Origin: Dyella sp. A6
Lineage (GTDB): Bacteria > Pseudomonadota > Gammaproteobacteria > Xanthomonadales > Rhodanobacteraceae
Assembly (NCBI RefSeq): GCF_036320485.1
Contig: NZ_CP132911.1
Span: forward strand, 1,612,001-1,676,000
DNA length: 64,000 nt
Reading direction: 5' to 3'
Numbering within the stretch: position 1 is the stretch's first letter; each line of letters begins with the position of its first letter. Both the position numbers and the translations under genes were made by a program. Shown one piece after another: positions 35,489-45,428 of the stretch. The notes under the pieces are model-generated. The model saw only the letters and a list, made by a program, of their open reading frames with translations, ran no database searches and had not been told where the DNA came from.

Positions 35489-36889
35489 ATGCTGCCCGTC
35501 GTCGCCCTGGTCGGTCGTCCCAATGTCGGTAAGTCGACCCTCTTCAACGCGCTGACGCGCAGCCGTGACGCCCTGGTGGCCGACCTGCCGGGCGTCACCC
35601 GTGACCGTCATTACGGCATCTGTCGCACCGGTGCGCGGCCATTCGTGGTGGTCGATACCGGTGGCCTCTCCGGTGTGGACGATGGCCTCGACGGGCTGAC
35701 CGCGCGCCAGGTGCGGCTGGCTGTCGAGGAAGCCCAGGTGCTGGTGTTCGTGGTCGATGCGCGCGACGGCCTGCTGCCGCAGGACCGCACCATCCTCGAC
35801 GAGCTGCGCCGCAGCGGCAAGCCGATCATCGCCGCCGTCAACAAGACCGACGGACTCGACGAGCAGGAGTCGCTGGCCGAATTCGCCGCCTTCGGCATCG
35901 CGGCCACGCTGCCGCTGTCGGCGGCGCACAATCGCGGTACCGAAGACTTGGTTTCGGCAGCGTTGCCGCTGCTTCCCGAAGACGCGCACGAAGAGCTCGA
36001 CGGCGACGAGGATGGTAGCGTGCGGGTGGCCATCGTCGGGCGTCCGAACGCCGGCAAATCCACCCTCATCAATCGCCTGCTTGGCGAGGACCGCCTGATC
36101 GTTTCCGATGTGGCGGGCACCACCCGCGACCCGATCCGTGTGCCGCTGGAACGCGACGGTCGCCGCTACACCCTGATCGACACGGCTGGCGTACGACGCC
36201 GGGCCCGGGTCGAGGAGGCGGTGGAGAAGTTCAGCGTCATCAAGACCCTGCAGTCGATCGCCGCCGCGCAGGTCGTGGTGGTGATGGTCGACGCGCGCGA
36301 GAACCTGGCCGACCAGGACCTTACCCTGATCGGTCATGCGGTGGACGAGGGCAGGGCACTGGTGATCGCGGTGAACAAGTGGGACGGCCTGGATGCCTAC
36401 CAGCGCGAACAGTGCCAGCGGGCACTGGAACGCCGCCTGCAGTTCGTCGACTGGGCCAAGAACGTATTCATCTCGGCGCTGCACGGCTCCGGTTTGCGCG
36501 AACTGATGCGCGCCGTGGTGCGCGCGCATGCTTCGGCGACCAAGGAACTGGGTTCGTCCGACCTGACCCGCACGCTGGAAAAGGCCTACGAGAGCTATCA
36601 GCCGCCCCTGGTGCGTGGCCATGCGCCCAAGCTGCGTTTCGCCCATCCCGGTGGCAGCAATCCGCCGACCGTGGTGATCCACGGCAGCCGTACCAAGCAC
36701 ATCGCGCCGGCCTACCGCCGTTACCTCGAGAACTTCTTCCGCAAGCGCTACAAGCTGGAAGGCACGCCGGTCCGCATCGAGTTCCGCGATGGCGAGAATC
36801 CGTATGCCGGCCGTCGCAACGTGCTGACCGAGGGACAGCAGCGCAAGCGCCAGCGCATGATTCGCGAGATGAAGCGCCGCAAGAAGTAA
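35489..36889 (+). CDS. der: Ribosome assembly GTPase Der (EngA)
   Basis: This 466-residue protein has two tandem GTPase domains. G1 motifs are GRPNVGKST at the N-terminus and GRPNAGKST near residue 185; DTGGL and DTAGV are the G3 motifs; NKTD and NKWD are the G4 motifs. A C-terminal KH-like domain follows (PPTVVIHGSRTKHIAPAYRRYLENFFRK). Der is needed for 50S subunit maturation. A short basic tail (QRKRQRMIREMKRRKK) ends the protein. Confidence 0.97.
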   Translation: MLPVVALVGRPNVGKSTLFNALTRSRDALVADLPGVTRDRHYGICRTGARPFVVVDTGGLSGVDDGLDGLTARQVRLAVEEAQVLVFVVDARDGLLPQDRTILDELRRSGKPIIAAVNKTDGLDEQESLAEFAAFGIAATLPLSAAHNRGTEDLVSAALPLLPEDAHEELDGDEDGSVRVAIVGRPNAGKSTLINRLLGEDRLIVSDVAGTTRDPIRVPLERDGRRYTLIDTAGVRRRARVEEAVEKFSVIKTLQSIAAAQVVVVMVDARENLADQDLTLIGHAVDEGRALVIAVNKWDGLDAYQREQCQRALERRLQFVDWAKNVFISALHGSGLRELMRAVVRAHASATKELGSSDLTRTLEKAYESYQPPLVRGHAPKLRFAHPGGSNPPTVVIHGSRTKHIAPAYRRYLENFFRKRYKLEGTPVRIEFRDGENPYAGRRNVLTEGQQRKRQRMIREMKRRKK

Positions 36890-36925
36890 CTGCCCGCGCC
36901 CTTCGTCATGGCACGGCTTTGATGC

Positions 36926-37501
36926 TTATCCGACAGACGCGAGGTCGGACGGAATCAACCCATAGACTGCGGCGTCATGCGGCTTGTCCCAGGACCATAC
37001 GCGTTGCCGGGCGATGACTTCGAAACGTGCGCCGATGCGTTCTGCCGTTCGCCGGCTGGCGTGGTTGTCCGGCATGGCCACTATTTCGATACGGATCAGT
37101 TGCAACCGGTCGAAGCCGAAATACGCGACATGCCGGGCGGCACGTGCGGCCAGGCCCTCGCCCTGGCGGGACCGGCGTATCCAGTAACCGAGATTGGCGC
37201 TGCGATGTTTCGTATTGATCAGGCTCAGGCCGGCGGCACCGATCAGCGATCCCGTGGTGGCATCAAGCACGGCGAAGGAAAACTGCATGCCGCATGTCCA
37301 CTCATCGTGGCGCTGAGCAAGGTATGACTCGGCATCCGGTTGGCCGTACTCGGGGTGGCACCACGGAAGCCAGCGACCCAAGCTGTCGAGTGACGACTGC
37401 ACGGCATCAAGCAGGGCCGGCATGTCTTCTTTGCGCCACGGACGGAGGCGCACTTTTTCGTCGCCCAGTTCGACGGTTTCCGGCGGCGTGACGAGCTGCA
37501 T
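36926..37501 (-). CDS. GNAT-family N-acetyltransferase (RimJ/RimL-like)
   Basis: This 191-residue protein opens with VRLRPWRKEDMPALLDAVQSS, contains LIGAAGLSLINTKHRSANLGYWIRRSRQGEGLAARAARHV (the acetyl-CoA-binding RxGxG/A-like turn) and ends with RRTAERIGARFE, the pattern of ribosomal-protein-type alanine acetyltransferases. The acceptor is unknown. It is convergent with der. The start at 37501 is chosen over an in-frame ATG at 37555. Confidence 0.85.
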   Translation of the reverse strand: MQLVTPPETVELGDEKVRLRPWRKEDMPALLDAVQSSLDSLGRWLPWCHPEYGQPDAESYLAQRHDEWTCGMQFSFAVLDATTGSLIGAAGLSLINTKHRSANLGYWIRRSRQGEGLAARAARHVAYFGFDRLQLIRIEIVAMPDNHASRRTAERIGARFEVIARQRVWSWDKPHDAAVYGLIPSDLASVG

Positions 37502-37569
37502 GACGATTCCTGTTTGTGTGGCTCCCGGCGAGTCGCGATAATAAGCGCCTTTCACCGGCAGACATGATC

Positions 37570-38424
37570 ATGAGCGCACGGATTCTCGACGGCAAACGCA
37601 TTGCGCAGGAGCTGCTGGCGCGGATCGGCCGCCGCGTGTCGGAGCGCAAGGCGCAGGGGTTGGTTGAGCCCGGCCTGGCCGTGGTGCTGGTGGGCGATGA
37701 TGCCGCTTCGTCGGTATACGTGCGCAAGAAGCGCGAAGCCTGTCACCAGGTCGGCTTCCGTTCGTTCGATTTCGACCTGCCGTCCAGCACCAGCCAGGAC
37801 GAACTGTTCGCGCTGATCGATCGCCTGAATGCCGATCCGGCAGTGCACGGCATCCTGGTGCAGTCGCCGCTGCCCAGGCATATCGACGAGGACGCACTGG
37901 TCGATCGGATTGCCGCGGAGAAGGACGTGGATGGCTTCCAGGCCGTCAATGTCGGACGTCTGGCATTGCGCCGCTTCGGCCTGCGGCCATGCACGCCCAA
38001 GGGCGTGATGACCCTGCTCGGCCACACCGACCGGCCGGTGCGCGGCCAGCATGCGGTGGTGGTGGGCGTGTCCAACCATGTCGGTCGTCCGTTGGCGCTG
38101 GAACTGCTGATCGCTGGCTGCACCACCACTTGCTGCCACCGTTTCACCAAGGGGCTGGAAGACTTCGTGCGGCAGGCCGACATCCTGATCGTGGCGGTCG
38201 GCAAGCCGGGACTGGTGAAGGGCGAGTGGGTCAAGCCCGGTGCGGTGGTGGTCGATGTGGGCATCAACCGTCTGGAAGACGGTCGACTGGTGGGCGATGT
38301 GGAATTCAAACCGGCAGCGGAACGCGCCAGCTGGATCACCCCGGTGCCTGGCGGCGTAGGTCCCATGACGGTGGCGACGCTGCTGGAAAACACACTGGAG
38401 GCGGCCGAGTCGCGCAAGGACTGA
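37570..38424 (+). CDS. folD: Bifunctional methylenetetrahydrofolate dehydrogenase/cyclohydrolase
   Basis: This protein of about 284 residues interconverts 5,10-methylene- and 10-formyl-tetrahydrofolate through the methenyl form, with NADP, feeding purine and formyl-methionine synthesis. [18 protein letters not shown] contains the catalytic Lys, [26 protein letters not shown] is the family signature, and [17 protein letters not shown] is the nucleotide site (Asn replaces the more usual Arg of GRS). An ATG two codons earlier (37564) is equally possible. guaB follows on the same strand. Confidence 0.94.
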   Translation: MSARILDGKRIAQELLARIGRRVSERKAQGLVEPGLAVVLVGDDAASSVYVRKKREACHQVGFRSFDFDLPSSTSQDELFALIDRLNADPAVHGILVQSPLPRHIDEDALVDRIAAEKDVDGFQAVNVGRLALRRFGLRPCTPKGVMTLLGHTDRPVRGQHAVVVGVSNHVGRPLALELLIAGCTTTCCHRFTKGLEDFVRQADILIVAVGKPGLVKGEWVKPGAVVVDVGINRLEDGRLVGDVEFKPAAERASWITPVPGGVGPMTVATLLENTLEAAESRKD

Positions 38425-39966
<1,542 letters not shown>

Positions 39967-40103
39967 GGGTGGCCACTGGGCCGGAAGCCGGCTCATGCGC
40001 AACCGCGGCGATTGCCTGCACAGGCTCCGCCGCGGTCCAGCCCGCGCGGGTCGCGCTCCCCCCGCCGTTCTCCGAATCCCGCAACCGGTTCCCGTATCAA
40101 GCC

Positions 40104-41696
40104 ATGTCCGATCTGCATAGCGACAAAATCCTCATCCTCGACTTCGGTGCGCAATACACGCAGCTGATCGCGCGCCGCGTGCGCGAACTCGGCGTGTACT
40201 GCGAAATCTGGGCCTGGGACCACGACCCGGCCGAAATCGCCGCGTTCGCGCCCAAGGGCATCATCCTTTCCGGCGGCCCGGAGTCCACCACCGTGGCCGA
40301 TGCGCCGCGGGCGCCACAGCAGGTCTTCGATGCCGGCTTGCCGATTCTCGGCATCTGCTACGGCATGCAGACCCTGGCCGCACAGCTTGGTGGGGCGACC
40401 GAGGCGGCCGACGCCCGCGAGTTCGGTCATGCCGAAGTGGACATCGTGGCGCAGAGCCGCTTGTTCGATGGGCTGAGCGATCATGCCAATGGACATCGCC
40501 TGGACGTGTGGATGAGTCACGGCGACCATGTCAGCCGGGCACCGCCGGGTTTCACCGTCACCGGCAGCACCGAACGCATTCCGGTGGCGGTGATGGAGAA
40601 CGAGCAGAAGCGCTGGTACGGCGTGCAGTTCCACCCTGAAGTTACGCATACGAAGCAGGGCAGTGCCCTGCTTCGACGCTTCATCACCGACATCTGCGAT
40701 TGCGACACGCTGTGGACGGCGGCCAACATCATCGACGACCAGATCCAGCGCGTGTGCGAGCAGGTCGGCGACGACCACGTGCTGCTGGGCCTGTCCGGTG
40801 GCGTGGACTCCTCGGTGGTGGCGGCATTGCTGCATCGGGCGATCGGCGAGCGGCTGACCTGCGTCTTCGTCGATACCGGCCTGCTGCGCTGGAAGGAAGG
40901 CGATCAGGTGATGGCCACCATGGCCGCCGCATCCGATGAGAGCGGCATGGGCGTCAAGGTCATCCGTGTCAACGCTGCGGAGCGCTATTTCAAGGCGCTT
41001 GAGGGCGTGGCCGACCCGGAGGCGAAGCGCAAGATCATCGGCCGCCTGTTCGTCGAGATCTTCGACGAGGAGTCGGAGAAGCTGATCGCCCAGGGCGGCA
41101 AAGTGAAATGGCTGGCCCAGGGCACGATCTACCCCGACGTGATCGAGTCGGCCGGCAGCAAGACCGGCAAGGCCCACGTGATCAAGAGTCACCACAATGT
41201 CGGCGGCCTGCCCGAGCATATGAAGCTCAAGCTGGTGGAGCCGCTGCGCGAGCTGTTCAAGGACGAGGTGCGGCGCATCGGCGTCGAGCTGGGTCTGCCG
41301 CGAGAGATGGTCTACCGCCATCCGTTCCCCGGCCCGGGCCTGGGTGTGCGCATCCTGGGCGAGGTGAAGCCGGAATACGCCGAGCTGCTGGCCCGGGCCG
41401 ACGCTATCTTCATCGACGAGCTGCGCAAGGCGGACCTGTACGACAAGACCAGTCAGGCCTTTGCCGTGTTCCTGCCAGTGAAGTCGGTCGGAGTGGTGGG
41501 CGATGCTCGCGCCTACGAATGGGTGATCGCGCTGCGTGCGGTGGAGACCATCGACTTCATGACGGCGCACTGGGTACACCTGCCTTACGACTTCCTTGGC
41601 AAGGTTTCAAATAGAATTATCAATGAGATACGTGGTGTATCTCGCGTTGTCTATGACATAAGTGGCAAGCCGCCGGCTACGATCGAGTGGGAGTGA
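40104..41696 (+). CDS. guaA: GMP synthase (glutamine-hydrolysing)
   Basis: This 530-residue enzyme aminates XMP to GMP using glutamine and ATP. The N-terminal class-I amidotransferase domain has nucleophile Cys in [12 protein letters not shown] and His/Glu in [14 protein letters not shown]. The ATP-pyrophosphatase domain has the PP-loop [15 protein letters not shown]. The C-terminal dimerisation domain ends in the conserved KPPATIEWE. Start 40104 gives the family N-terminus; the upstream open frame to 39969 is spacer. Confidence 0.97.
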   Translation: MSDLHSDKILILDFGAQYTQLIARRVRELGVYCEIWAWDHDPAEIAAFAPKGIILSGGPESTTVADAPRAPQQVFDAGLPILGICYGMQTLAAQLGGATEAADAREFGHAEVDIVAQSRLFDGLSDHANGHRLDVWMSHGDHVSRAPPGFTVTGSTERIPVAVMENEQKRWYGVQFHPEVTHTKQGSALLRRFITDICDCDTLWTAANIIDDQIQRVCEQVGDDHVLLGLSGGVDSSVVAALLHRAIGERLTCVFVDTGLLRWKEGDQVMATMAAASDESGMGVKVIRVNAAERYFKALEGVADPEAKRKIIGRLFVEIFDEESEKLIAQGGKVKWLAQGTIYPDVIESAGSKTGKAHVIKSHHNVGGLPEHMKLKLVEPLRELFKDEVRRIGVELGLPREMVYRHPFPGPGLGVRILGEVKPEYAELLARADAIFIDELRKADLYDKTSQAFAVFLPVKSVGVVGDARAYEWVIALRAVETIDFMTAHWVHLPYDFLGKVSNRIINEIRGVSRVVYDISGKPPATIEWE

Positions 41697-41715
41697 TTGA
41701 AATCAATCACTTGCG

Positions 41716-41740
41716 ATTCGTCGACTTGGACGAATAATTT
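41716..41740 (+). terminator. Possible weak terminator after guaA
   Basis: ATTCGTC and GACGAAT form a seven-base-pair hairpin around a six-base loop, 19 bases after guaA and followed by AATTT. It is AT-rich and short, so only modestly supported. Confidence 0.4.
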
Positions 41741-41893
41741 CCTTGCTTGTTGAGTTATTCGTTCAAGTTATTGAAATAACGGGTTATCGGGTCGTCGTGG
41801 CCGCCTGCGCCAGCCCGTGTTGCGTCGCGGTCCATCAATGCTGCCGAGGGGCCAGTTGTCGGCGCACCGTTTCCATGCCGAAGGAGTGCTGAC

Positions 41894-42463
41894 GTGAGTC
41901 CGATGGAAATTGCCGCCAACGTGATCACCGGCGCCTCGATCCTGCTGGCGGGTCGCAACAGCGTGCATACGTGGTGGACCGGCATTGTCGGCTGCAGCCT
42001 GTTCGCGTTCGTGTTTTTCGAAAGTCGCCTGTATGCGGATGTGCTGCTGCAGAGCTTTTTCGTGGTTACCAGCGTGGTCGGCTGGTGGCAGTGGCTGCAC
42101 GGGCGCGGTGGCGAGGAGCTGCGGGTGACCGACCTGCCGTCGTCGAAGCTGCTATGGCAGGTAGTGGCCGGCATACTCGGTGCGGTGCTCTACGGCCTGC
42201 TGCTGCGCCGCTTCACCAATGCCTATGCACCGTTTCTCGACTCCACGGTGCTGGCTTTCAGTATCGTGGCGCAGTTGTTGATGATGCGCCGCCACGTACA
42301 GAACTGGCCGTTCTGGCTGCTAGTGAATTCCATCGCGGTGCCCCTCTACGCCACGCGCGGCCTCTATCTCACCTCGGCGCTCTACAGCGTGTACTGGATC
42401 AATGCACTGGTGTCCTGGCGACACTGGCGACGGCTGCGTGACGCCCCGGCTCCGGTCGTATAA
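41894..42463 (+). CDS. pnuC: PnuC-family nicotinamide riboside/vitamin transporter
   Basis: This 189-residue polytopic membrane protein of the PnuC fold has about seven hydrophobic helices. EIAANVITGASILLAGRNSVHTWWTGIVG, the WxxW motif VVGWWQWLHG and the C-terminal YSVYWINALVSWRHWRRLRD match the family. PnuC-type carriers move nicotinamide riboside, and relatives carry riboflavin or thiamine; the substrate cannot be decided here. The start is GTG, with AAGGAG seven bases upstream. The 197-base leader shows no riboswitch that could be recognised. Confidence 0.85.
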   Translation: MSPMEIAANVITGASILLAGRNSVHTWWTGIVGCSLFAFVFFESRLYADVLLQSFFVVTSVVGWWQWLHGRGGEELRVTDLPSSKLLWQVVAGILGAVLYGLLLRRFTNAYAPFLDSTVLAFSIVAQLLMMRRHVQNWPFWLLVNSIAVPLYATRGLYLTSALYSVYWINALVSWRHWRRLRDAPAPVV

Positions 42464-42553
42464 GGCGGCGTGCCGGGGCTTTTGGGCAGAAAGTTTCTGC
42501 CCGCGATACCGGGGACATCAGTACCTGATCGACCGTGCGTCGGCGCGTCCCCT

Positions 42554-45259
42554 CTATTGCGGCAATGACCAGCTGCCGTGGATCGAGAACGGGATGGTCT
42601 GCGCGGCATCGCCATTCGGCTGGCCACCGCCGACGAAGATCGCGTAGTCGCCCGGCATCACGCTGCGCTGGCCTGCGGCGTTGACCAGGCTCAGTTGTCG
42701 CGCGCCCAGCCTGAAGTGGAGATGGCGTGTCTGCCCGGGTTGCAGCGGGGAGCGGTCGACACCTTCCAGTTCGCGCAGCGGGTTGATCCCGTTCTGCGGC
42801 GGGACCGTGTAGACCTCGGTCACCGCATCGCCCGCCCGCGTGCCGGTATTGGTCACGTCGGCATCCACCATCAACGGTTCACCGGCCTTGAGCTGTTGCG
42901 CCGAAAGGTGCACGTTGGAGTAGCGGAAGGTGGTGTAGCTGAGGCCGTAGCCGAACGGGAACAGTGGCTTGCCGCGGAAGTAGCGGTAGGTGCGGTTTTT
43001 CATTGCGTAATCGGTGAACGGCGGTAACTGCCTGACCGACGTGTAGAAGGTGATTGGCAGCTTGCCGCCCGGGTTGTTAGCGCCGCTGAGGGTCTCGCCG
43101 ATGGCCTCGCCGCCGGCTTCGCCGGGATACCAGGCTTCCAGAATGGCTGCGACATGCCGGTTGGCCCAGTTCACCGCCAGCGCGCTGCCATTCATCAGTA
43201 CCAGAACGACGGGCTTGCCGGTCGCCACCAGCGCATGCAGCAAGGCCTGCTGGGTATGCGGCAGGGACAGCCGGGTCCGGTCGCCACCGTCGAAGCCGGG
43301 AACCTTCATCGGCATCTCCTCGCCGACGAAGTCCGGCGACAGGCCCATCACCGCCACGACGACGTCGGCATGCCGTGCCGCTGCGACCGCCTGTGCACGC
43401 AGCGCCTGCTCCGGCGGATACCAGTTCAGGGTGATGCCGGCGCCGAAGCGGCTGGACGCGTGGGTGTACTGCAGCCGGAAGCTATGCGACCGGGTATCGG
43501 CGAAATGCACGGTGAAGCCGGGCAGACGGTCGGGATGGAACATCTGGCCTGGATCGGTTGCGCCGGCACCGACCTGCTTGCCATCCACCCACATGGCGTA
43601 GTTTTCGAAGTCGCTGCACGGGTAGCAATGCGCCATGCTCACCTGCAGCCGGTAATCGCCGGCGGCGGGCACCTGCACGGTGCCGGTCCACGCAACACTG
43701 AAGTGCCTGGCCGGCACGCCGGGTGCCGGGCTGGCGGCATTCCAGTCGAAGTGAATCTGCTTGTCGATGCGCGTCAGCACGGGTTTGCCGCGGAAACTGG
43801 CATTGGCGTAATAGCGCGCTTCCAGCCCCGGCGCGGTGGTGTGTGCGTCGGGATGGAAGCTCGTGCGGGGCATCGGAATCGGCAGCCGGGTGTCGTAGGA
43901 CGAGCCCTGTGCGTACAGCACCGCGGCATGCGGGAAGGCGGCGGCGATGCCGTCCAGCGGGAACACGGGATGCGACGGCACCCCGTTGTAGTTCCCCTCG
44001 AGCGCTGACAGTTCGACCGCGTTCGGCCCGACCACGGCGATGGTGGATGCGGCATGGAGGGGAAGTGTGTGTCCCGCGTTCTTCAGCAGGACCATCGATT
44101 CGCGCGCGTCCTGCAGCGCTTGCTCGCGGTGGGCGGCGGAGTCCACCGCGGTCAGCGGAATGCGTGCATACGGCACATCGGCAGGCGGGTCGAACATGCC
44201 CAGCTGGAAGCGTGCGGTGAACAGGCGCCGCACGGCGCGGTCGATGGTGGCCTCGGGAATCAGCCCCGCATGTACGGCCTGGATCAAGGCGGCATAGGTA
44301 TTTCCGCAATCGGTATCGGTACCGGCCTTCACGGCGGATGCCGCGGCATGTGGCGCATCCGGCGAATAGCCGTGGGCACCGGTCTGGTAGAAGTCGGCGA
44401 TGGCGCCGCAGTCGGACGTGATGAAGCCGTCGAAGCCCCATTGGCGACGCACGACATCGGCCAGCAGCGTATTGGCGCACGATGGCGTTCCGTTCACTGC
44501 ATTGTAGGAACACATCATGGAGTCGGCATGGCCTTCGACGATGGCCGCGCGGAATGCGGGGAGGTAGCTGTCTTCGAGGTCGTGTCGCGTCACGTGGACA
44601 TCGATCCGGTCGCGCAGGGGCTCGGGGCCGTTATAGACGGCGAAGTGCTTGGGCGTGGCAATCGCCTTGAAATAGCGCGGGTCGTGGCCTTGCAGACCCT
44701 GCACGTAGCGCACGGCCATGGTGCCGGTCAGGAAAGGGTCCTCGCCGTAGGTTTCCTGGCCGCGTCCCCAGCGTGGATCGCGTACCAGGTTGATGTTCGG
44801 CGACCACAGCGTGAGGCCGTCGAAGATGCCGTGCCGGTGATGCCGGATCGCCCAAGCATATTTTGCGCGCGCTTCGGTCGCGATGGTGTCGGCCATGTCG
44901 CCGACGGCGACAGGGTCGAACGTGGCTGCCATGCCGATGGCCTGCGGAAACACGGTGGCGTATCCGGAGCGGGCGATACCATGCAGGCCCTCGCTCCACC
45001 AGTTGTAGGCCGGTACGCCAAGCGCCGGGATCGCCGGCGCATCGTTCATCATCTGCGACACCTTCTGCGCCAGTGTCATGCGTGCAACCAGATCGTGCAC
45101 GCGCTGCGCGACAGGCAGGTTCGGGTTGTTCCACGGCGCATCGCCGGTGACCTGGGCAAACCCGGTGACCGGCAGCAGGGCGGCAAGGCAGAGCACGGTG
45201 GCCATCAAGCGAGTGGAGCGTTCCCTGTCCTGTGTTTTGCGTACGCGACGGATCCCCAT
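42554..45259 (-). CDS. Exported glycoside hydrolase family 3 enzyme with PA14 insert
   Basis: This 901-residue enzyme has a signal peptide after a basic stretch (LMATVLCLAALLPVTGFAQ). The GH3 N-terminal barrel includes NWWSEGLHGIA and the nucleophile Asp near residue 283 in FITSDCGA, a motif shared by beta-xylosidases and beta-glucosidases. A PA14 beta-domain (about residues 470-620, AWTGTVQVPAAGDYRLQV) is inserted in the second GH3 domain. The C-terminal fibronectin-III-like domain (VHLSAQQLKAGEPLMVDADVTNTG) follows. It would act in the periplasm or outside, on plant-type beta-glycans; exact substrate is uncertain. No TonB receptor is adjacent. Confidence 0.9.
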   Translation of the reverse strand: MGIRRVRKTQDRERSTRLMATVLCLAALLPVTGFAQVTGDAPWNNPNLPVAQRVHDLVARMTLAQKVSQMMNDAPAIPALGVPAYNWWSEGLHGIARSGYATVFPQAIGMAATFDPVAVGDMADTIATEARAKYAWAIRHHRHGIFDGLTLWSPNINLVRDPRWGRGQETYGEDPFLTGTMAVRYVQGLQGHDPRYFKAIATPKHFAVYNGPEPLRDRIDVHVTRHDLEDSYLPAFRAAIVEGHADSMMCSYNAVNGTPSCANTLLADVVRRQWGFDGFITSDCGAIADFYQTGAHGYSPDAPHAAASAVKAGTDTDCGNTYAALIQAVHAGLIPEATIDRAVRRLFTARFQLGMFDPPADVPYARIPLTAVDSAAHREQALQDARESMVLLKNAGHTLPLHAASTIAVVGPNAVELSALEGNYNGVPSHPVFPLDGIAAAFPHAAVLYAQGSSYDTRLPIPMPRTSFHPDAHTTAPGLEARYYANASFRGKPVLTRIDKQIHFDWNAASPAPGVPARHFSVAWTGTVQVPAAGDYRLQVSMAHCYPCSDFENYAMWVDGKQVGAGATDPGQMFHPDRLPGFTVHFADTRSHSFRLQYTHASSRFGAGITLNWYPPEQALRAQAVAAARHADVVVAVMGLSPDFVGEEMPMKVPGFDGGDRTRLSLPHTQQALLHALVATGKPVVLVLMNGSALAVNWANRHVAAILEAWYPGEAGGEAIGETLSGANNPGGKLPITFYTSVRQLPPFTDYAMKNRTYRYFRGKPLFPFGYGLSYTTFRYSNVHLSAQQLKAGEPLMVDADVTNTGTRAGDAVTEVYTVPPQNGINPLRELEGVDRSPLQPGQTRHLHFRLGARQLSLVNAAGQRSVMPGDYAIFVGGGQPNGDAAQTIPFSIHGSWSLPQ

Positions 45260-45428
45260 GCGACTGCCAGCCTTCCTGTTGTGACCGAAGCGCCCAGTCT
45301 GACACGAGCGCGGTCCCTGTTACGGTTGGCATGGCTCGGTGCGGTGGGTTCGGCTGACCGGGCGCCGGTTTGTGTCTGCCCGAGGCGAGCTGCGACCGGG
45401 GCGTCATGCGCGCTGGGCGTGGACCCGG

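Noticed and set aside
41697..41893. Riboswitch in the pnuC leader
   Set aside because: No TPP, FMN, preQ1 or NAD riboswitch core could be recognised; only a small hairpin after guaA is present.
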